In this document: piece by piece, positions 17,300 through 25,446 of the stretch
Numbering within the stretch: position 1 is the stretch's first letter
Layout of the letters: every line of letters starts with the position of its first letter
DNA from: Acidisarcina polymorpha
GTDB taxonomy: Bacteria > Acidobacteriota > Terriglobia > Terriglobales > Acidobacteriaceae
Assembly (NCBI RefSeq): GCF_003330725.1
Contig: NZ_CP030840.1
Coordinates: forward strand, 3,968,001-4,032,000
DNA: 64,000 nt
Direction: 5' to 3'
Program-made: the position numbers and the translations under genes
The notes under the pieces: generated by a model
What the model saw: only the letters and a program-made list of their open reading frames with translations
What the model was told of the DNA's origin: nothing
Database searches by the model: none

Positions 17300-17696
17300 A
17301 TGTATTTGTTAGATAACCAGGAGTCCAATTAGGTCGCAGCTCTAGCAAATGCAATGGCCTTGGTATTCGTCTTTCTGCCAGCTGCTTGAAGAGTCGGCGA
17401 TCACTCGGACTGGAGTCCTGAAGAACGCCCTAGCGATTCAGGGTAGACAGCCATGACACTCAATGGAAGTCTCGTCGGGCAATACCATCTGGTATTCCGT
17501 AGCGAGTGTCTTGGTAAGGAGATTGCCTGGCGAGTAGTGTGGTTTAGCGGAGCTTTCCTACGTCAGAATCATCAATCGACATCCAATCTCACTTGAAGAG
17601 CGATTGGCAGGATATGCATGCTTTTTGGCATATCCTGCCGCACTGCGCTCTCATCTATCGCTTAGTACGTAAGACTGGTTCATTAAGGAGGACGCG
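17300..17696. other. Intergenic stretch with a long palindrome
   Basis: There is no supported gene. Its main content is the 17604-17639 element described separately, which lies about 60 bases before the small gene at 17697. The rest shows no repeat or frame I can support. Confidence 0.5.
17604..17639 (+). promoter_or_regulatory. 31-bp motif, site 1, embedded in a 12-bp-arm palindrome
   Basis: 17604-17634 aligns without gaps to the sites at 18579, 22703 and 26351 (TGGCAGGAT, then GC, a T-run, G and CA). Here the motif also forms a perfect inverted repeat, GGCAGGATATGC and GCATATCCTGCC with a 10-base spacer (17606-17639). The site ends about 60 bases before the start of the small gene at 17697. 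It is either a regulator site or a hairpin; its membership of the motif set favours the first. Confidence 0.65.
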
Positions 17697-17936
17697 ATGA
17701 AAGCCGAGGCTCAGAGTGTTGCAACGTTGAAAGAACTTTCCCATGACCCAGTGCAAGAAGGTTTAGAAGAATTAGAAAAATACCTACGTTCTACGCCTCG
17801 GTGCGTCGCCAGTGGGCACGCAGAACGAGCCACGGAAGTGCCTCTTGCTTCCACGGAGGATCTGCTACATGACGGTTTCGACCAGTTGGAAAGAACCTTG
17901 AAGGCAGCTCGGCTTGATGCGACCACGCATTGCTAA
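17697..17936 (+). CDS. Small protein with an internal repeat, unknown function
   Basis: A 79-residue acidic, helical protein with a strong AAGGAGG 6-7 bases before its ATG. It seems to be two copies of one helix: DPVQEGLEELEKYLRST near residues 17-33 and DLLHDGFDQLERTLKAA near 54-71. I know no family. It lies downstream of site 1 of the shared motif and 67 bases before ogt, with which it may be co-transcribed. The ribosome-binding site and repeat support it being real. Confidence 0.6.
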   Translation: MKAEAQSVATLKELSHDPVQEGLEELEKYLRSTPRCVASGHAERATEVPLASTEDLLHDGFDQLERTLKAARLDATTHC

Positions 17937-18003
17937 AGAGCATCTACTCCCGCTATGCGAGGCAAAAACTCATTAGAACGTCTGGCAAATTAGAAGGAGC
18001 AGC

Positions 18004-18501
18004 ATGAGTTTGTCATACAAAATCGTTGCGTCTCCCATCGGACCGCTGAAAGTGGTCGCCAGCGAGACGGGACTGGTGGCTATTCTTTGGGAAAACGACA
18101 GTCCCCGGCGTGTTCGCCTGTCAGAGCTGGTAGAACGTCCGGATCATGCCCTCTTGACTCGCACAGAGAAGGAGCTAGACGAATACTTCGCCGGCAAGCG
18201 AGATGCATTCACAGTGCCTCTCGATATGAGAGGTACGCAATTCCAAAAGGAAGTATGGGCAGCACTCCTAGAAATTCCGTTTGGAGAGACTCGCACCTAC
18301 GGTCAGCTTGCTATTCAACTCGGCAACCCGAAAGCAACACGAGCGGTGGGTGCAGCGAACGGACGGAATCCTCTAGCAATCCTCGTACCCTGCCATCGCG
18401 TCATCGGTTTTTCCGGAAAGCTCACCGGGTTCGCAGGCGGGCTAGATGCTAAGGCTCATCTTCTTCGGCTTGAGGGTCGCGACGAAATGCTGTTCTCGTG
18501 A
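18004..18501 (+). CDS. ogt: Methylated-DNA-[protein]-cysteine S-methyltransferase
   Basis: A 165-residue suicidal DNA repair protein. The acceptor Cys is residue 130 in LVPCHRVIG; upstream FGETRTYGQLA and NPKATRAVGAANGRNPLAI form the HTH and Asn hinge, and GFAGGLDAK follows. It transfers alkyl groups from O6-alkylguanine to itself. An AGAAGGAG-type ribosome-binding site precedes the start. Together with the AlkA-like glycosylase and ATL protein it covers the main cytosolic alkylation-repair routes. Confidence 0.95.
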   Translation: MSLSYKIVASPIGPLKVVASETGLVAILWENDSPRRVRLSELVERPDHALLTRTEKELDEYFAGKRDAFTVPLDMRGTQFQKEVWAALLEIPFGETRTYGQLAIQLGNPKATRAVGAANGRNPLAILVPCHRVIGFSGKLTGFAGGLDAKAHLLRLEGRDEMLFS

Positions 18502-18578
18502 AGACGAACAGTTCGAAGCACTTCGAACAAAAGACGGTTGCGGATTCTGAGACAGTCAGAAGGCTCGGCGATCTCAAG

Positions 18579-18609
18579 TTGGCAGGATTCGCCCTGTTTT
18601 TGTCACGAC
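18579..18609 (+). promoter_or_regulatory. 31-bp motif, site 2 (upstream of MFS gene)
   Basis: It starts TTGGCAGGATTCGCCC and ends TTTTTGTCACGAC. It aligns without gaps to three other sites and lies 48 bases before the MFS start. GGC and GCC form a short inverted repeat in its left half. Confidence 0.7.
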
Positions 18610-18657
18610 AGGTTTTTCCCTTGGATCATCATAAGCCTGTTTCGCTTGGAGGTTAGG

Positions 18658-20127
18658 ATGGATCGACGTTTACTTGTACTTGCGCTCGGGATGTTCGCTC
18701 TCGGCACCGACAGTTTTGTCGTAGCAGGCGTGCTACCAGAGATTTCACGCCACTTCCATATCAGCATCGGCGCTGCTGGACAGATGACAACTGCATATGC
18801 GATCACCTACGCCCTCATGGCACCACTACTTGCGGCGGTGGCAGCGCACGTTCCACGGAAAGGCATGTTGCTAACGGGGCTCTGTATCTTCGTCATCGCT
18901 AACCTGGTTACGGCAGCGTCACCGAATTTTGCCCTCGCTATCGCGAGCCGAATCTTTGCTGGCATAGGCGCCGCAATGTTTGCGCCGACCGCCACGGGTG
19001 CCGCTGCTACTCTGGTTCCGCCCGAACGGCGCGGTTATGCGCTGTCGATCGTGATCGCCGGGCTGACTGCCTCTACGGCTCTTGGTTCACCTATTGGTGC
19101 TGTTATCGGCGGACTGGGGGACTGGCGGTGGACGATGGTATTCGTATCAGCTCTCGCCGCAGCGTCGTTGGTGGGTGTTGCTCTTATGTTGGCTCAAGTT
19201 CCACCGCCGCCCAAGATCTCTCTCTTCCAGCGCATAAAGCCTGTGGGAGACCCCCGGGTGGCGTTTACGCTCCTCACCACTTGGCTTTATCAAAGCGGGC
19301 AGTTTGTCACTTACACGTACTTTACGGTTGTCTTCGATAGAGCTATTGGCCACAACTCTGTATTGGTCGGACTGCTCCTGGTTGCATTTGGGCTTAGTGG
19401 AACAGTCGCAAACCTATTCGTCGGGCGGTTGGCGGATTCCATGGGCAATCGCAGGCTAATTTTCGGAATGCTCATTATGCTCACAATCGTTCTTGCGTCC
19501 CTCTCTTGGGCGAGCGCGACTTTGTGGACCGCCATCCCTGCTTTGATCCTCTGGGGCGCCTGCGGCTGGGGTCTTCTAGCGCCGCAGCAGCATCGGCTAG
19601 TTGCAGTAGCTCCCCAGACGGCCCCTGTTGTACTCGGATTGAACACTTCATGCACATACTTCGGTGTTACAACCGCTGGTGTAATTGGGGCGCTCACCAT
19701 CAATGTTCTTGGACCTCATCATCTTGGGTATCTAGGTGCGGTCTTCGTAGTTGTTGCATTGGGCGTCGCAGAACTTGCTACCTGGCGAATCAACGTATCG
19801 GACAGAGAATTCTCCGTGCTGAAGGGCTGGCTAAGGCCTGATCCACCTATATTGCAAACTGAACCATCACGTCGCCGCCGGTTCTCCCTGAGAATCGGAT
19901 CTAAGATCGCTCGCCATGAAGGCACCAAACTGTTCTCGGTGTTCACGGGTGTCATTGACAGTTGTTGCACAAAGGCACAACGCAGGGATTGCTCGTCACG
20001 AAAGCCGGTAAGCCTTGCAATGGCCTTGACGGGCAACGCTTGCGCTTCGAGACGTCCACATGCTGCCTCTACGCGTAGTGACTGCAGCCAACGAGCCGGT
20101 GTTGTACGAAAATGCACCTCGAACTGA
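18658..20127 (+). CDS. MFS drug/arabinose-type exporter with a read-through tail
   Basis: The start at 18658 follows TTGGAGG. Residues 1-385 hold about 12 membrane segments of the DHA1/AraJ-like MFS type (GTDSFVVAGVLPEI, then ASRIFAGIGAAMFAPTATG with the antiporter-type motif). From about residue 400 (after WRINVSDREF) the frame runs on for some 90 residues as the antisense of the decayed GlxA-like copy 2, so the native stop was probably lost when that gene fused in. The tail is low-quality protein. Its substrate is probably a small organic compound or drug; it is likely controlled through site 2. Confidence 0.85.
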   Translation: MDRRLLVLALGMFALGTDSFVVAGVLPEISRHFHISIGAAGQMTTAYAITYALMAPLLAAVAAHVPRKGMLLTGLCIFVIANLVTAASPNFALAIASRIFAGIGAAMFAPTATGAAATLVPPERRGYALSIVIAGLTASTALGSPIGAVIGGLGDWRWTMVFVSALAAASLVGVALMLAQVPPPPKISLFQRIKPVGDPRVAFTLLTTWLYQSGQFVTYTYFTVVFDRAIGHNSVLVGLLLVAFGLSGTVANLFVGRLADSMGNRRLIFGMLIMLTIVLASLSWASATLWTAIPALILWGACGWGLLAPQQHRLVAVAPQTAPVVLGLNTSCTYFGVTTAGVIGALTINVLGPHHLGYLGAVFVVVALGVAELATWRINVSDREFSVLKGWLRPDPPILQTEPSRRRRFSLRIGSKIARHEGTKLFSVFTGVIDSCCTKAQRRDCSSRKPVSLAMALTGNACASRRPHAASTRSDCSQRAGVVRKCTSN

Positions 20128-20885
20128 CCAGCGAAGGTGCGGGTCGTCATTGCGACGACTTTGGCTAACGAGTGAACGTCAAGTCTCTGATTAAGACGAG
20201 CCATGGCCCAAGCTGGAAGGTCTTGCATTGGCGTCCCGCTAACGTCGGCCTGCTGACTGAGAATAGTACTGTACTGTGCTTCGCTACCGGGGCAACGCCT
20301 GTATAACACCAACTCACGGGCGATAGAAGTAGCAACTTCGTGCACGAGATCTTCTTCGACGAACCCGAGTGCCAGATCGATCCCTGCAGCCACGCCCGCA
20401 GTCGTGTAAACATTCCCGTCCTTGATATAAATAGTGTCTTTCTCGACCCGCAGATGTGGATAAAGCTTTGTGAGCTTGTCGACATGATGCCAATGGGTCG
20501 TTATTCGCTTTCCATCTAGAACTCCTGTTGGTGCGAGCATGAGCGTTCCAGTACACACAGAGGCGATTCGGCGGACGCGAGCTGCACGCTTACGTATCCA
20601 ACGGAACAGATCTGGTGATAATTCGCCGAGTGCCCCTTCTCCGCTAATGGCTATAAGCGTGTCTATGGGACCGTTACATTCGGAAAACAATACTCCGTTG
20701 CTCACAGAGATGCCGGCCGTGCACTGTACCTCGGGCTCGGGACTTGTCGATAAAATCTTGAGCGCGTATCACGGCTTCCCCTCAACTGCGGGGTAGGAGA
20801 ACAACAACGAGGCGATCCCTATCAAGTTAAGAAGATCGACTGGCGGAGCAACGATAAAAGCGATGACTCGTGGGCGACTAGGCAT
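19866..20885 (-). pseudogene. GlxA-like regulator (copy 2), inactivated
   Basis: The coding sequence starts MPSRPRVIAFIVAP at 20885 like copy 1, but a TGA at 20769-20771 interrupts it (GKP, stop, YALKILST). The frame resumes through VCTGTLMLAPTGVLDG and the AraC HTH, where a single-base deletion after MTP shifts the frame; restoring it gives EHREQFGAFMASDLR and a stop at 19866-19868. The longest intact frame starts only at 20705 and lacks the first 60 residues of the DJ-1 domain. Two independent lesions argue for decay, not one sequencing error. Confidence 0.75.
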
Positions 20886-21156
20886 AGCATGATCTCGAAC
20901 GAACAGAATTGCATTTTCCCACGTGTTTTCATCGGTTCGCTACCAACCGGTTCACCTGTCGTCCGACCGCAGCCTACGGCCTAATTCGCTCGACATCACG
21001 GCTTGAAGAATGCGCCTCGCACCGTGGCACAAAATGATTGGTTATTGGCAGCATTTGCAACCTCCAATCGGTGAATATAAGTCCGAGAGAATTTGACGTG
21101 TATCGAATTCCCTCGCAGTATTGGCGAGCCGCATTGAAGCTCGAAGGGAGAGGAAG

Positions 21157-21831
21157 ATGGATAGGGCGATCTGTGATTCCAACCGGTTAGATGACAGCAT
21201 AAATGAGGTCGCTGCGTCGGAAGATCTTGTGCAATTAGCTCAGGCCGGCTCCCACGATGCCTTTGAAGAGTTGCAAACAACGTACTCACAGCGGTTATTC
21301 AAACAGATCATCGCGATCACCAGACATCACGAAGACGCAGAGGACGCCCTGCAGGACGCTTTATATAAAGCCTACGTTGCATTGCCCCAATTTGGTGGTC
21401 GATGCCACATCTACACCTGGATGAGCAGAATCGCTATCAATTGCGCCCTAATGAAAGTCCGGAAGCGGAAGGTTCTTCGAGAATATTCATTGAGCGATCA
21501 AAGCCATTCGGATGACCGGGAGCCTATCAAGGAGATCCCGGACCATAAGTGGTCTCCGGAAGAGATCTGCAGAGCCGAAGAATGGCTCCGGCATATTGCC
21601 ACGGCTTCCCAAACGCTTGATCCAGTGTCGAGACATGCCCTTATGCTACGGGTAAATAACGACTACACGTTAGAGGAAATCGCTGACGCCCTAGACGTTT
21701 CAGTATGTGCGGCAAAAGCGAGGTTGTACCGTGCCCGACATCGCCTTAGAGTATTTTGTCCCGACCCCGATGAATGTCGTCCACAACAATCATCTCTTGC
21801 CTCTAGCTCATCTCGAACGAGCTCGAAATGA
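21157..21831 (+). CDS. ECF-type RNA polymerase sigma factor
   Basis: A 224-residue product from the ATG at 21157 after GGGAGAGG; an earlier TTG is possible. Region 2 is visible in AFEELQTTYSQRLFKQIIAI and DAEDALQDALYKAY. Region 4 is visible in HALMLRVNNDYTLEEIADAL and VCAAKARLYRARHRLR. No anti-sigma gene is adjacent. It is convergent with the DUF1272/ArsR pair, and its target promoters are unknown. Confidence 0.92.
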   Translation: MDRAICDSNRLDDSINEVAASEDLVQLAQAGSHDAFEELQTTYSQRLFKQIIAITRHHEDAEDALQDALYKAYVALPQFGGRCHIYTWMSRIAINCALMKVRKRKVLREYSLSDQSHSDDREPIKEIPDHKWSPEEICRAEEWLRHIATASQTLDPVSRHALMLRVNNDYTLEEIADALDVSVCAAKARLYRARHRLRVFCPDPDECRPQQSSLASSSSRTSSK

Positions 21832-21854
21832 AGTGCTACGCGTCTTAACATAAT

Positions 21855-22049
21855 TCAGCTGAGGGCCCGGACAGGGCGCCGAATCAGTTCGCCTCCACAA
21901 TTCGGACATCGGCTCTTTAGGACTTCAACCGTGCATTTTCGAAAAAACGTGCATTCGAAGGAGCAGATCATCGCATCTAGCGAATCCTGTGGCAGCTCTC
22001 CGCCGCAACGTTCGCAATTGCATTTCATCCCTAACATAGCCCGACCCAT
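21855..22049 (-). CDS. DUF1272 small zinc-ribbon-like protein
   Basis: A 64-residue protein with eight or more cysteines in pairs: CNCERCGGELP, ICSFECTFFRKC and CPNCGGELIRRP, matching DUF1272. It is probably a structural zinc protein of unknown role. It starts 3 bases after the ArsR gene ends, so the two are co-translated. Met at residue 5 or 8 may be the real start. Confidence 0.85.
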   Translation of the reverse strand: MGRAMLGMKCNCERCGGELPQDSLDAMICSFECTFFRKCTVEVLKSRCPNCGGELIRRPVRALS

Positions 22050-22052
22050 TCC

Positions 22053-22427
22053 TTAGTGCTGTACAGCCGGCGGCACCCGCCTCGTAGCGGTAGAGATCTT
22101 CCGCAGTGGCCGCCCCTCAGATTCAAGCATCCGGAGATATCTCCAATATGCTCTCAGACTGTTTGGAACCGTGCGATAGTACACTCCTTGGCCCTCCCTT
22201 CGCGATTCAATCAAACCGGACTCTGACAGTACCTTTAGGTGATGGGAGACGGTTGAAGCGCAGACTGAGGTGCCGAGGCAGATATCTTGGCACCGCATCT
22301 CATTCAGTTCGGCGATATGTTTGTAGATCAAGAAGCGGGTGTGATCGCAAAATGCTCTTGCGATCTGCACCGCACGCAATTCATCCATCGAGTTCATCAA
22401 AGCGTCTCGACCCTCGCATCCCGGCAT
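22053..22427 (-). CDS. ArsR family transcriptional regulator
   Basis: A 124-residue winged-helix repressor with DHTRFLIYKHIAELNEMRCQ and the recognition helix CASTVSHHLKVLSESGLIES, then a wing REGQGVYYRT. The start is uncertain, since Met at residue 11 or 14 is equally good. It is paired with DUF1272. The upstream bases include CGCTCGCGAATC, a 12-mer also present in the leader repeat at 7524, possibly by chance. Confidence 0.9.
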   Translation of the reverse strand: MPGCEGRDALMNSMDELRAVQIARAFCDHTRFLIYKHIAELNEMRCQDICLGTSVCASTVSHHLKVLSESGLIESRREGQGVYYRTVPNSLRAYWRYLRMLESEGRPLRKISTATRRVPPAVQH

Positions 22428-22793
22428 AGTGTTTTAGTACGCTCGCGAATCTTTCGATGCCTAGGAAAGAGAAGAAGTCTCAGAGTCATCGTTATGGTAC
22501 TGACGCCGACGCGACGCTAGCGATAGCAGTTAACGGTGGCATGTTCGTCGCCCAACGAAGAGATGAACTGCCCACTTGCCACGTCGTACGAGCCGCGTCA
22601 GCATTGGCGTTTATCGCTCCACAGCATCATCGCGCTGACGGGTTCAGTGCCGGATATATGCGCCTCATCAACCTGTGTAGATCGGCGGTGGGCAAGTGTG
22701 GCCTGGCAGAATTTGCCTCTTTTTTGTCACAACGATGCTTTCCGATAGTCATCGAACAAGCGCAACGAATTCAGATCATCAAGGAGTTTGCCA
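22428..22793. other. Intergenic region carrying motif site 3
   Basis: There is no supported gene. A 142-codon plus-strand frame crosses it and runs into the hydrolase gene in another frame; its composition is unconvincing. The notable content is the motif at 22703-22733. Confidence 0.5.
22703..22733 (+). promoter_or_regulatory. 31-bp motif, site 3 (upstream of cysteine hydrolase)
   Basis: It starts CTGGCAGAATTTGCC and ends TTTTTTGTCACAAC, aligning without gaps to sites 1, 2 and 4. It lies 60 bases before the ATG at 22794. Confidence 0.7.
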
Positions 22794-23489
22794 ATGTTTA
22801 CGTTCACCCATCGCAACCCGGAGATGCAGATCGACAAGCCACATACCGCATTGGTCTTGGCCGACATCCAAAACGAATTTCTTGAAGAGAAGACCGGGAC
22901 GTATTACGAGCTGATCGCGGACGCGCTCAAGAAACGTAACGTAGTTGGGAATTTGGAGCAGCTCCTGAAGACTGCGCAGGAACTCGGCTACTACATCATC
23001 CATTCGCCACACTGGTACTACCCTACGGACCTCCAATGGAATGTCCCTCCCGGAGCCATCGCGGACTATCTCATTGGTATCGGTTTCTGTGGTCGCAAGG
23101 ATCCGGTTGATCTCGAAGGCTTCCACGGCTCGCGGTCGGACTATTATGAGCCGTTCAAGAAATATCTGATGGACGGGCATACCTGCAACACGTCACCTCA
23201 CAAGCATTTTGGCTGCGTAGCGAACGACGTGATCAAGCAATTGCACATGCGCAAGGTTCAGAAGGTAATCATGGCGGGCCCAGTCGCCAATATCTGTCTT
23301 GAATCCCACATGCGAGACATTATCGAGGCAGGTTTCGAAGTCGCGTTGGTGCGAGACGCGGTGGCGGCAGGCGTGAACGACGAAGGCGACGGCTACGAAG
23401 CGGCAATGGTTAACGCTCGCTTTATGGCGAACGCAATGTGGACCACTGACGAGGCCGTAAAGCGTATGAAGGCAGCGGCTTCGGCATAG
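22794..23489 (+). CDS. Isochorismatase-family cysteine hydrolase
   Basis: The ATG at 22794 is preferred because AAGGAG lies 7 bases upstream; a TTG at 22788 would be too close. The product has 231 residues. The catalytic triad positions are visible: Asp in LVLADIQNEFL, a Lys near the middle, and Cys in GPVANICLESHMRD. The family hydrolyses amide or ester bonds (isochorismate, nicotinamide, biuret). GlxA-like regulators often neighbour such hydrolases, which fits the shared motif upstream. Confidence 0.9.
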   Translation: MFTFTHRNPEMQIDKPHTALVLADIQNEFLEEKTGTYYELIADALKKRNVVGNLEQLLKTAQELGYYIIHSPHWYYPTDLQWNVPPGAIADYLIGIGFCGRKDPVDLEGFHGSRSDYYEPFKKYLMDGHTCNTSPHKHFGCVANDVIKQLHMRKVQKVIMAGPVANICLESHMRDIIEAGFEVALVRDAVAAGVNDEGDGYEAAMVNARFMANAMWTTDEAVKRMKAAASA

Positions 23490-23635
23490 CGACACTTTCG
23501 GCCGAGTCCTAATTTATAGGGCTTTGTTGCGTGCCGTTTATCAAGCATTGGCAAGAAATCGCGGGATCAATCGCCCACGTGATCTTCCTTAGAGATTGGA
23601 TGAAGGACAACACGGAAACTAAAGAGGAGTCTTAT

Positions 23636-24505
23636 ATGAGCAAGACAATTCTTATCACTGGCACGTCTAACGGCTTCGGAAAAGACGCAGCTATAACGCT
23701 TGCTACAGCAGGGCATCAGGTATTCGCATCAATGCGCGATCTGAGTGGTCGCAATCGCGGGGCCGCCGATGATCTGCGTTCCAAAGGTATTGAGGCGTTA
23801 GAACTGGACGTTACCAACGACGTCAGTGTTGGCGCTGCGTTCAGCGAGCTGTACAGGAAAACTGGTGGCAAGCTGGATGTCTTGATCAACAATGCAGGCT
23901 TGTTTGCTCAAGGGATTTCGGAAACATACACTCCCGAACAGGTCCGCGAAATGTTTGAGGTCAATGTTGTCGGGATTCAGCGTGTGACCCGAGCTGCTCT
24001 TCCTGATATGCGGAAGCAGCGATCCGGTCTGATTATCAATATCGGATCGATCCTCGGTCGCGTGACGATTCCATTCATCGGACTTTACGGTGCCTCTAAA
24101 TTCGCAGTGGAAGCTCTTACTGAGAGCTACCGCTATGAGTTGTCCCAGCTGGGTGTCGACGTCGTACTCGTTCAACCTAGCGCATATCCGACTGGCCTAT
24201 ACTCGGCGACCCAACAGCCCGCTGATGCCGGTCGAGCTCAGGAATATGGAGAGATCGCCACACTTCCAGGTGCATTTGTCCAATTCTTGTCGCGCGTCTT
24301 CAGCAGTGCCGAGGCGCCCGACTCCCACGATGTGGCAAAAGAGCTGGTCAAGCTGGTCGAGACGCCTGCAGGTCAGCGTCCTGACCGTCTGATCGTTGGC
24401 GCAGGATATGGCGCTGACGCAGTTAACGTCGCCGTGCAACCCATTCAGGCCCAAATGATCTCTGGCATCGGCTTCGATGGACTGACGAAATTGAACGTTC
24501 AGTAG
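23636..24505 (+). CDS. SDR family oxidoreductase
   Basis: The start at 23636 follows AGAGGAGT; the product has 289 residues. It has GTSNGFG for cofactor, INNAGLF, Ser in IINIGSILG and YxxxK in LYGASKFAV. The C-terminal 60 residues are longer than in the shortest SDRs, resembling the retinol-dehydrogenase-like subgroup. A weak relative of the 31-bp motif (TTGGCAAGAAATCGC) lies near 23549. It probably forms a transcription unit with the hydrolase upstream or with the next SDR. Confidence 0.9.
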   Translation: MSKTILITGTSNGFGKDAAITLATAGHQVFASMRDLSGRNRGAADDLRSKGIEALELDVTNDVSVGAAFSELYRKTGGKLDVLINNAGLFAQGISETYTPEQVREMFEVNVVGIQRVTRAALPDMRKQRSGLIINIGSILGRVTIPFIGLYGASKFAVEALTESYRYELSQLGVDVVLVQPSAYPTGLYSATQQPADAGRAQEYGEIATLPGAFVQFLSRVFSSAEAPDSHDVAKELVKLVETPAGQRPDRLIVGAGYGADAVNVAVQPIQAQMISGIGFDGLTKLNVQ

Positions 24506-24639
24506 TTCAGTCGGAGTTTGAGTCTGTCTTCGTTCATCGACAAGCGAAGACGGGGAACAGGCTCACGCCAGACGCTCGAACCCTCCGCAGCGTCCGAACA
24601 TAGACCCCGGCAAGCCAACCCTTGGAGTGAGGAAATCAA

Positions 24640-25350
24640 ATGAGTGAAGAGCGAAAAGTCTTGGTCGTAACCGGATCGTCGCAGGGATTGGGCGCGGCGT
24701 TCGTAAAGTCTTATAGAGCGCGCGGATGGCGTGTTGTTGGAAATGCGCGTGAGATTAAGCCATCCGATGACGCCGACTACATCACGGTCCCCGGTGACAT
24801 CGGCGACCCCATTATTGCCAGGAAAGTCGTTCAAACGGCGCTAGACCGCTTCGGTAGAGTCGACACTCTCATCAACAATGCAGGCATCTGGCGTCCAGGA
24901 CCGATTGCGTCGATCTCTGAAGAGATGTATCGAAGAGTGATGGCGACCAACGTGGATGCCGTCTTCTTCGCAACTCAAGTCGCCGTGCCGGCCATGCAAA
25001 AGCAAGGCGGAGGCCACATCATCCAAGTCCTGACGAGCTTGGTTGAACATGCGCTTCAAGATGTGCCCGCTGTCCTGGCCTCTCTATCGAAAGGAGCCTG
25101 TGCTTCCGCGACTCGCGGACTTGCGATGGAACTAGCCAGAGACAACATCCGAGTAAATGCTGTATCGCTTGGCATCATCGATACACCGCTCCATGATCCT
25201 TCATCTCTGGAGGGAAAGAAGTCGTTCGCCCCGCTAAACCGATATGGGACGGTGGCCGACGTTGTGCGCGCGGTCAACTATCTCGAAGATTCAGATTTTG
25301 TCACTGGCGAAATCTCTTATATCGATGGCGGTCGTACGGCTGGTCACTGA
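24640..25350 (+). CDS. SDR-fold protein lacking the catalytic tyrosine
   Basis: A 236-residue protein with a clear SDR fold: VVTGSSQGLGAAFV, INNAGIW, and the typical C-terminus FVTGEISYIDGGRTAGH. Where classical SDRs have YxxxK, it reads AVLASLSKGAC, with Lys kept and Tyr replaced. This ASLSK or ASLTK variant occurs in a known atypical SDR subgroup. It may bind a cofactor without normal catalysis or use another acid. GGAGTGAGG lies upstream of the start. Confidence 0.87.
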   Translation: MSEERKVLVVTGSSQGLGAAFVKSYRARGWRVVGNAREIKPSDDADYITVPGDIGDPIIARKVVQTALDRFGRVDTLINNAGIWRPGPIASISEEMYRRVMATNVDAVFFATQVAVPAMQKQGGGHIIQVLTSLVEHALQDVPAVLASLSKGACASATRGLAMELARDNIRVNAVSLGIIDTPLHDPSSLEGKKSFAPLNRYGTVADVVRAVNYLEDSDFVTGEISYIDGGRTAGH

Positions 25351-25446
25351 GATCTCCGTTGCGGGCGGCGGAACCCTCTCGCAGCGGACAATTTATTGCG
25401 TGCTTAAACCTCCCGCGCCGGGACTGATAGCGAGTATGGAAAAAGC

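Noticed and set aside
22457-22885. Plus-strand open frame of 142 codons
   Set aside because: It overlaps the hydrolase gene in another frame, crosses a conserved promoter motif and has no recognisable domain.
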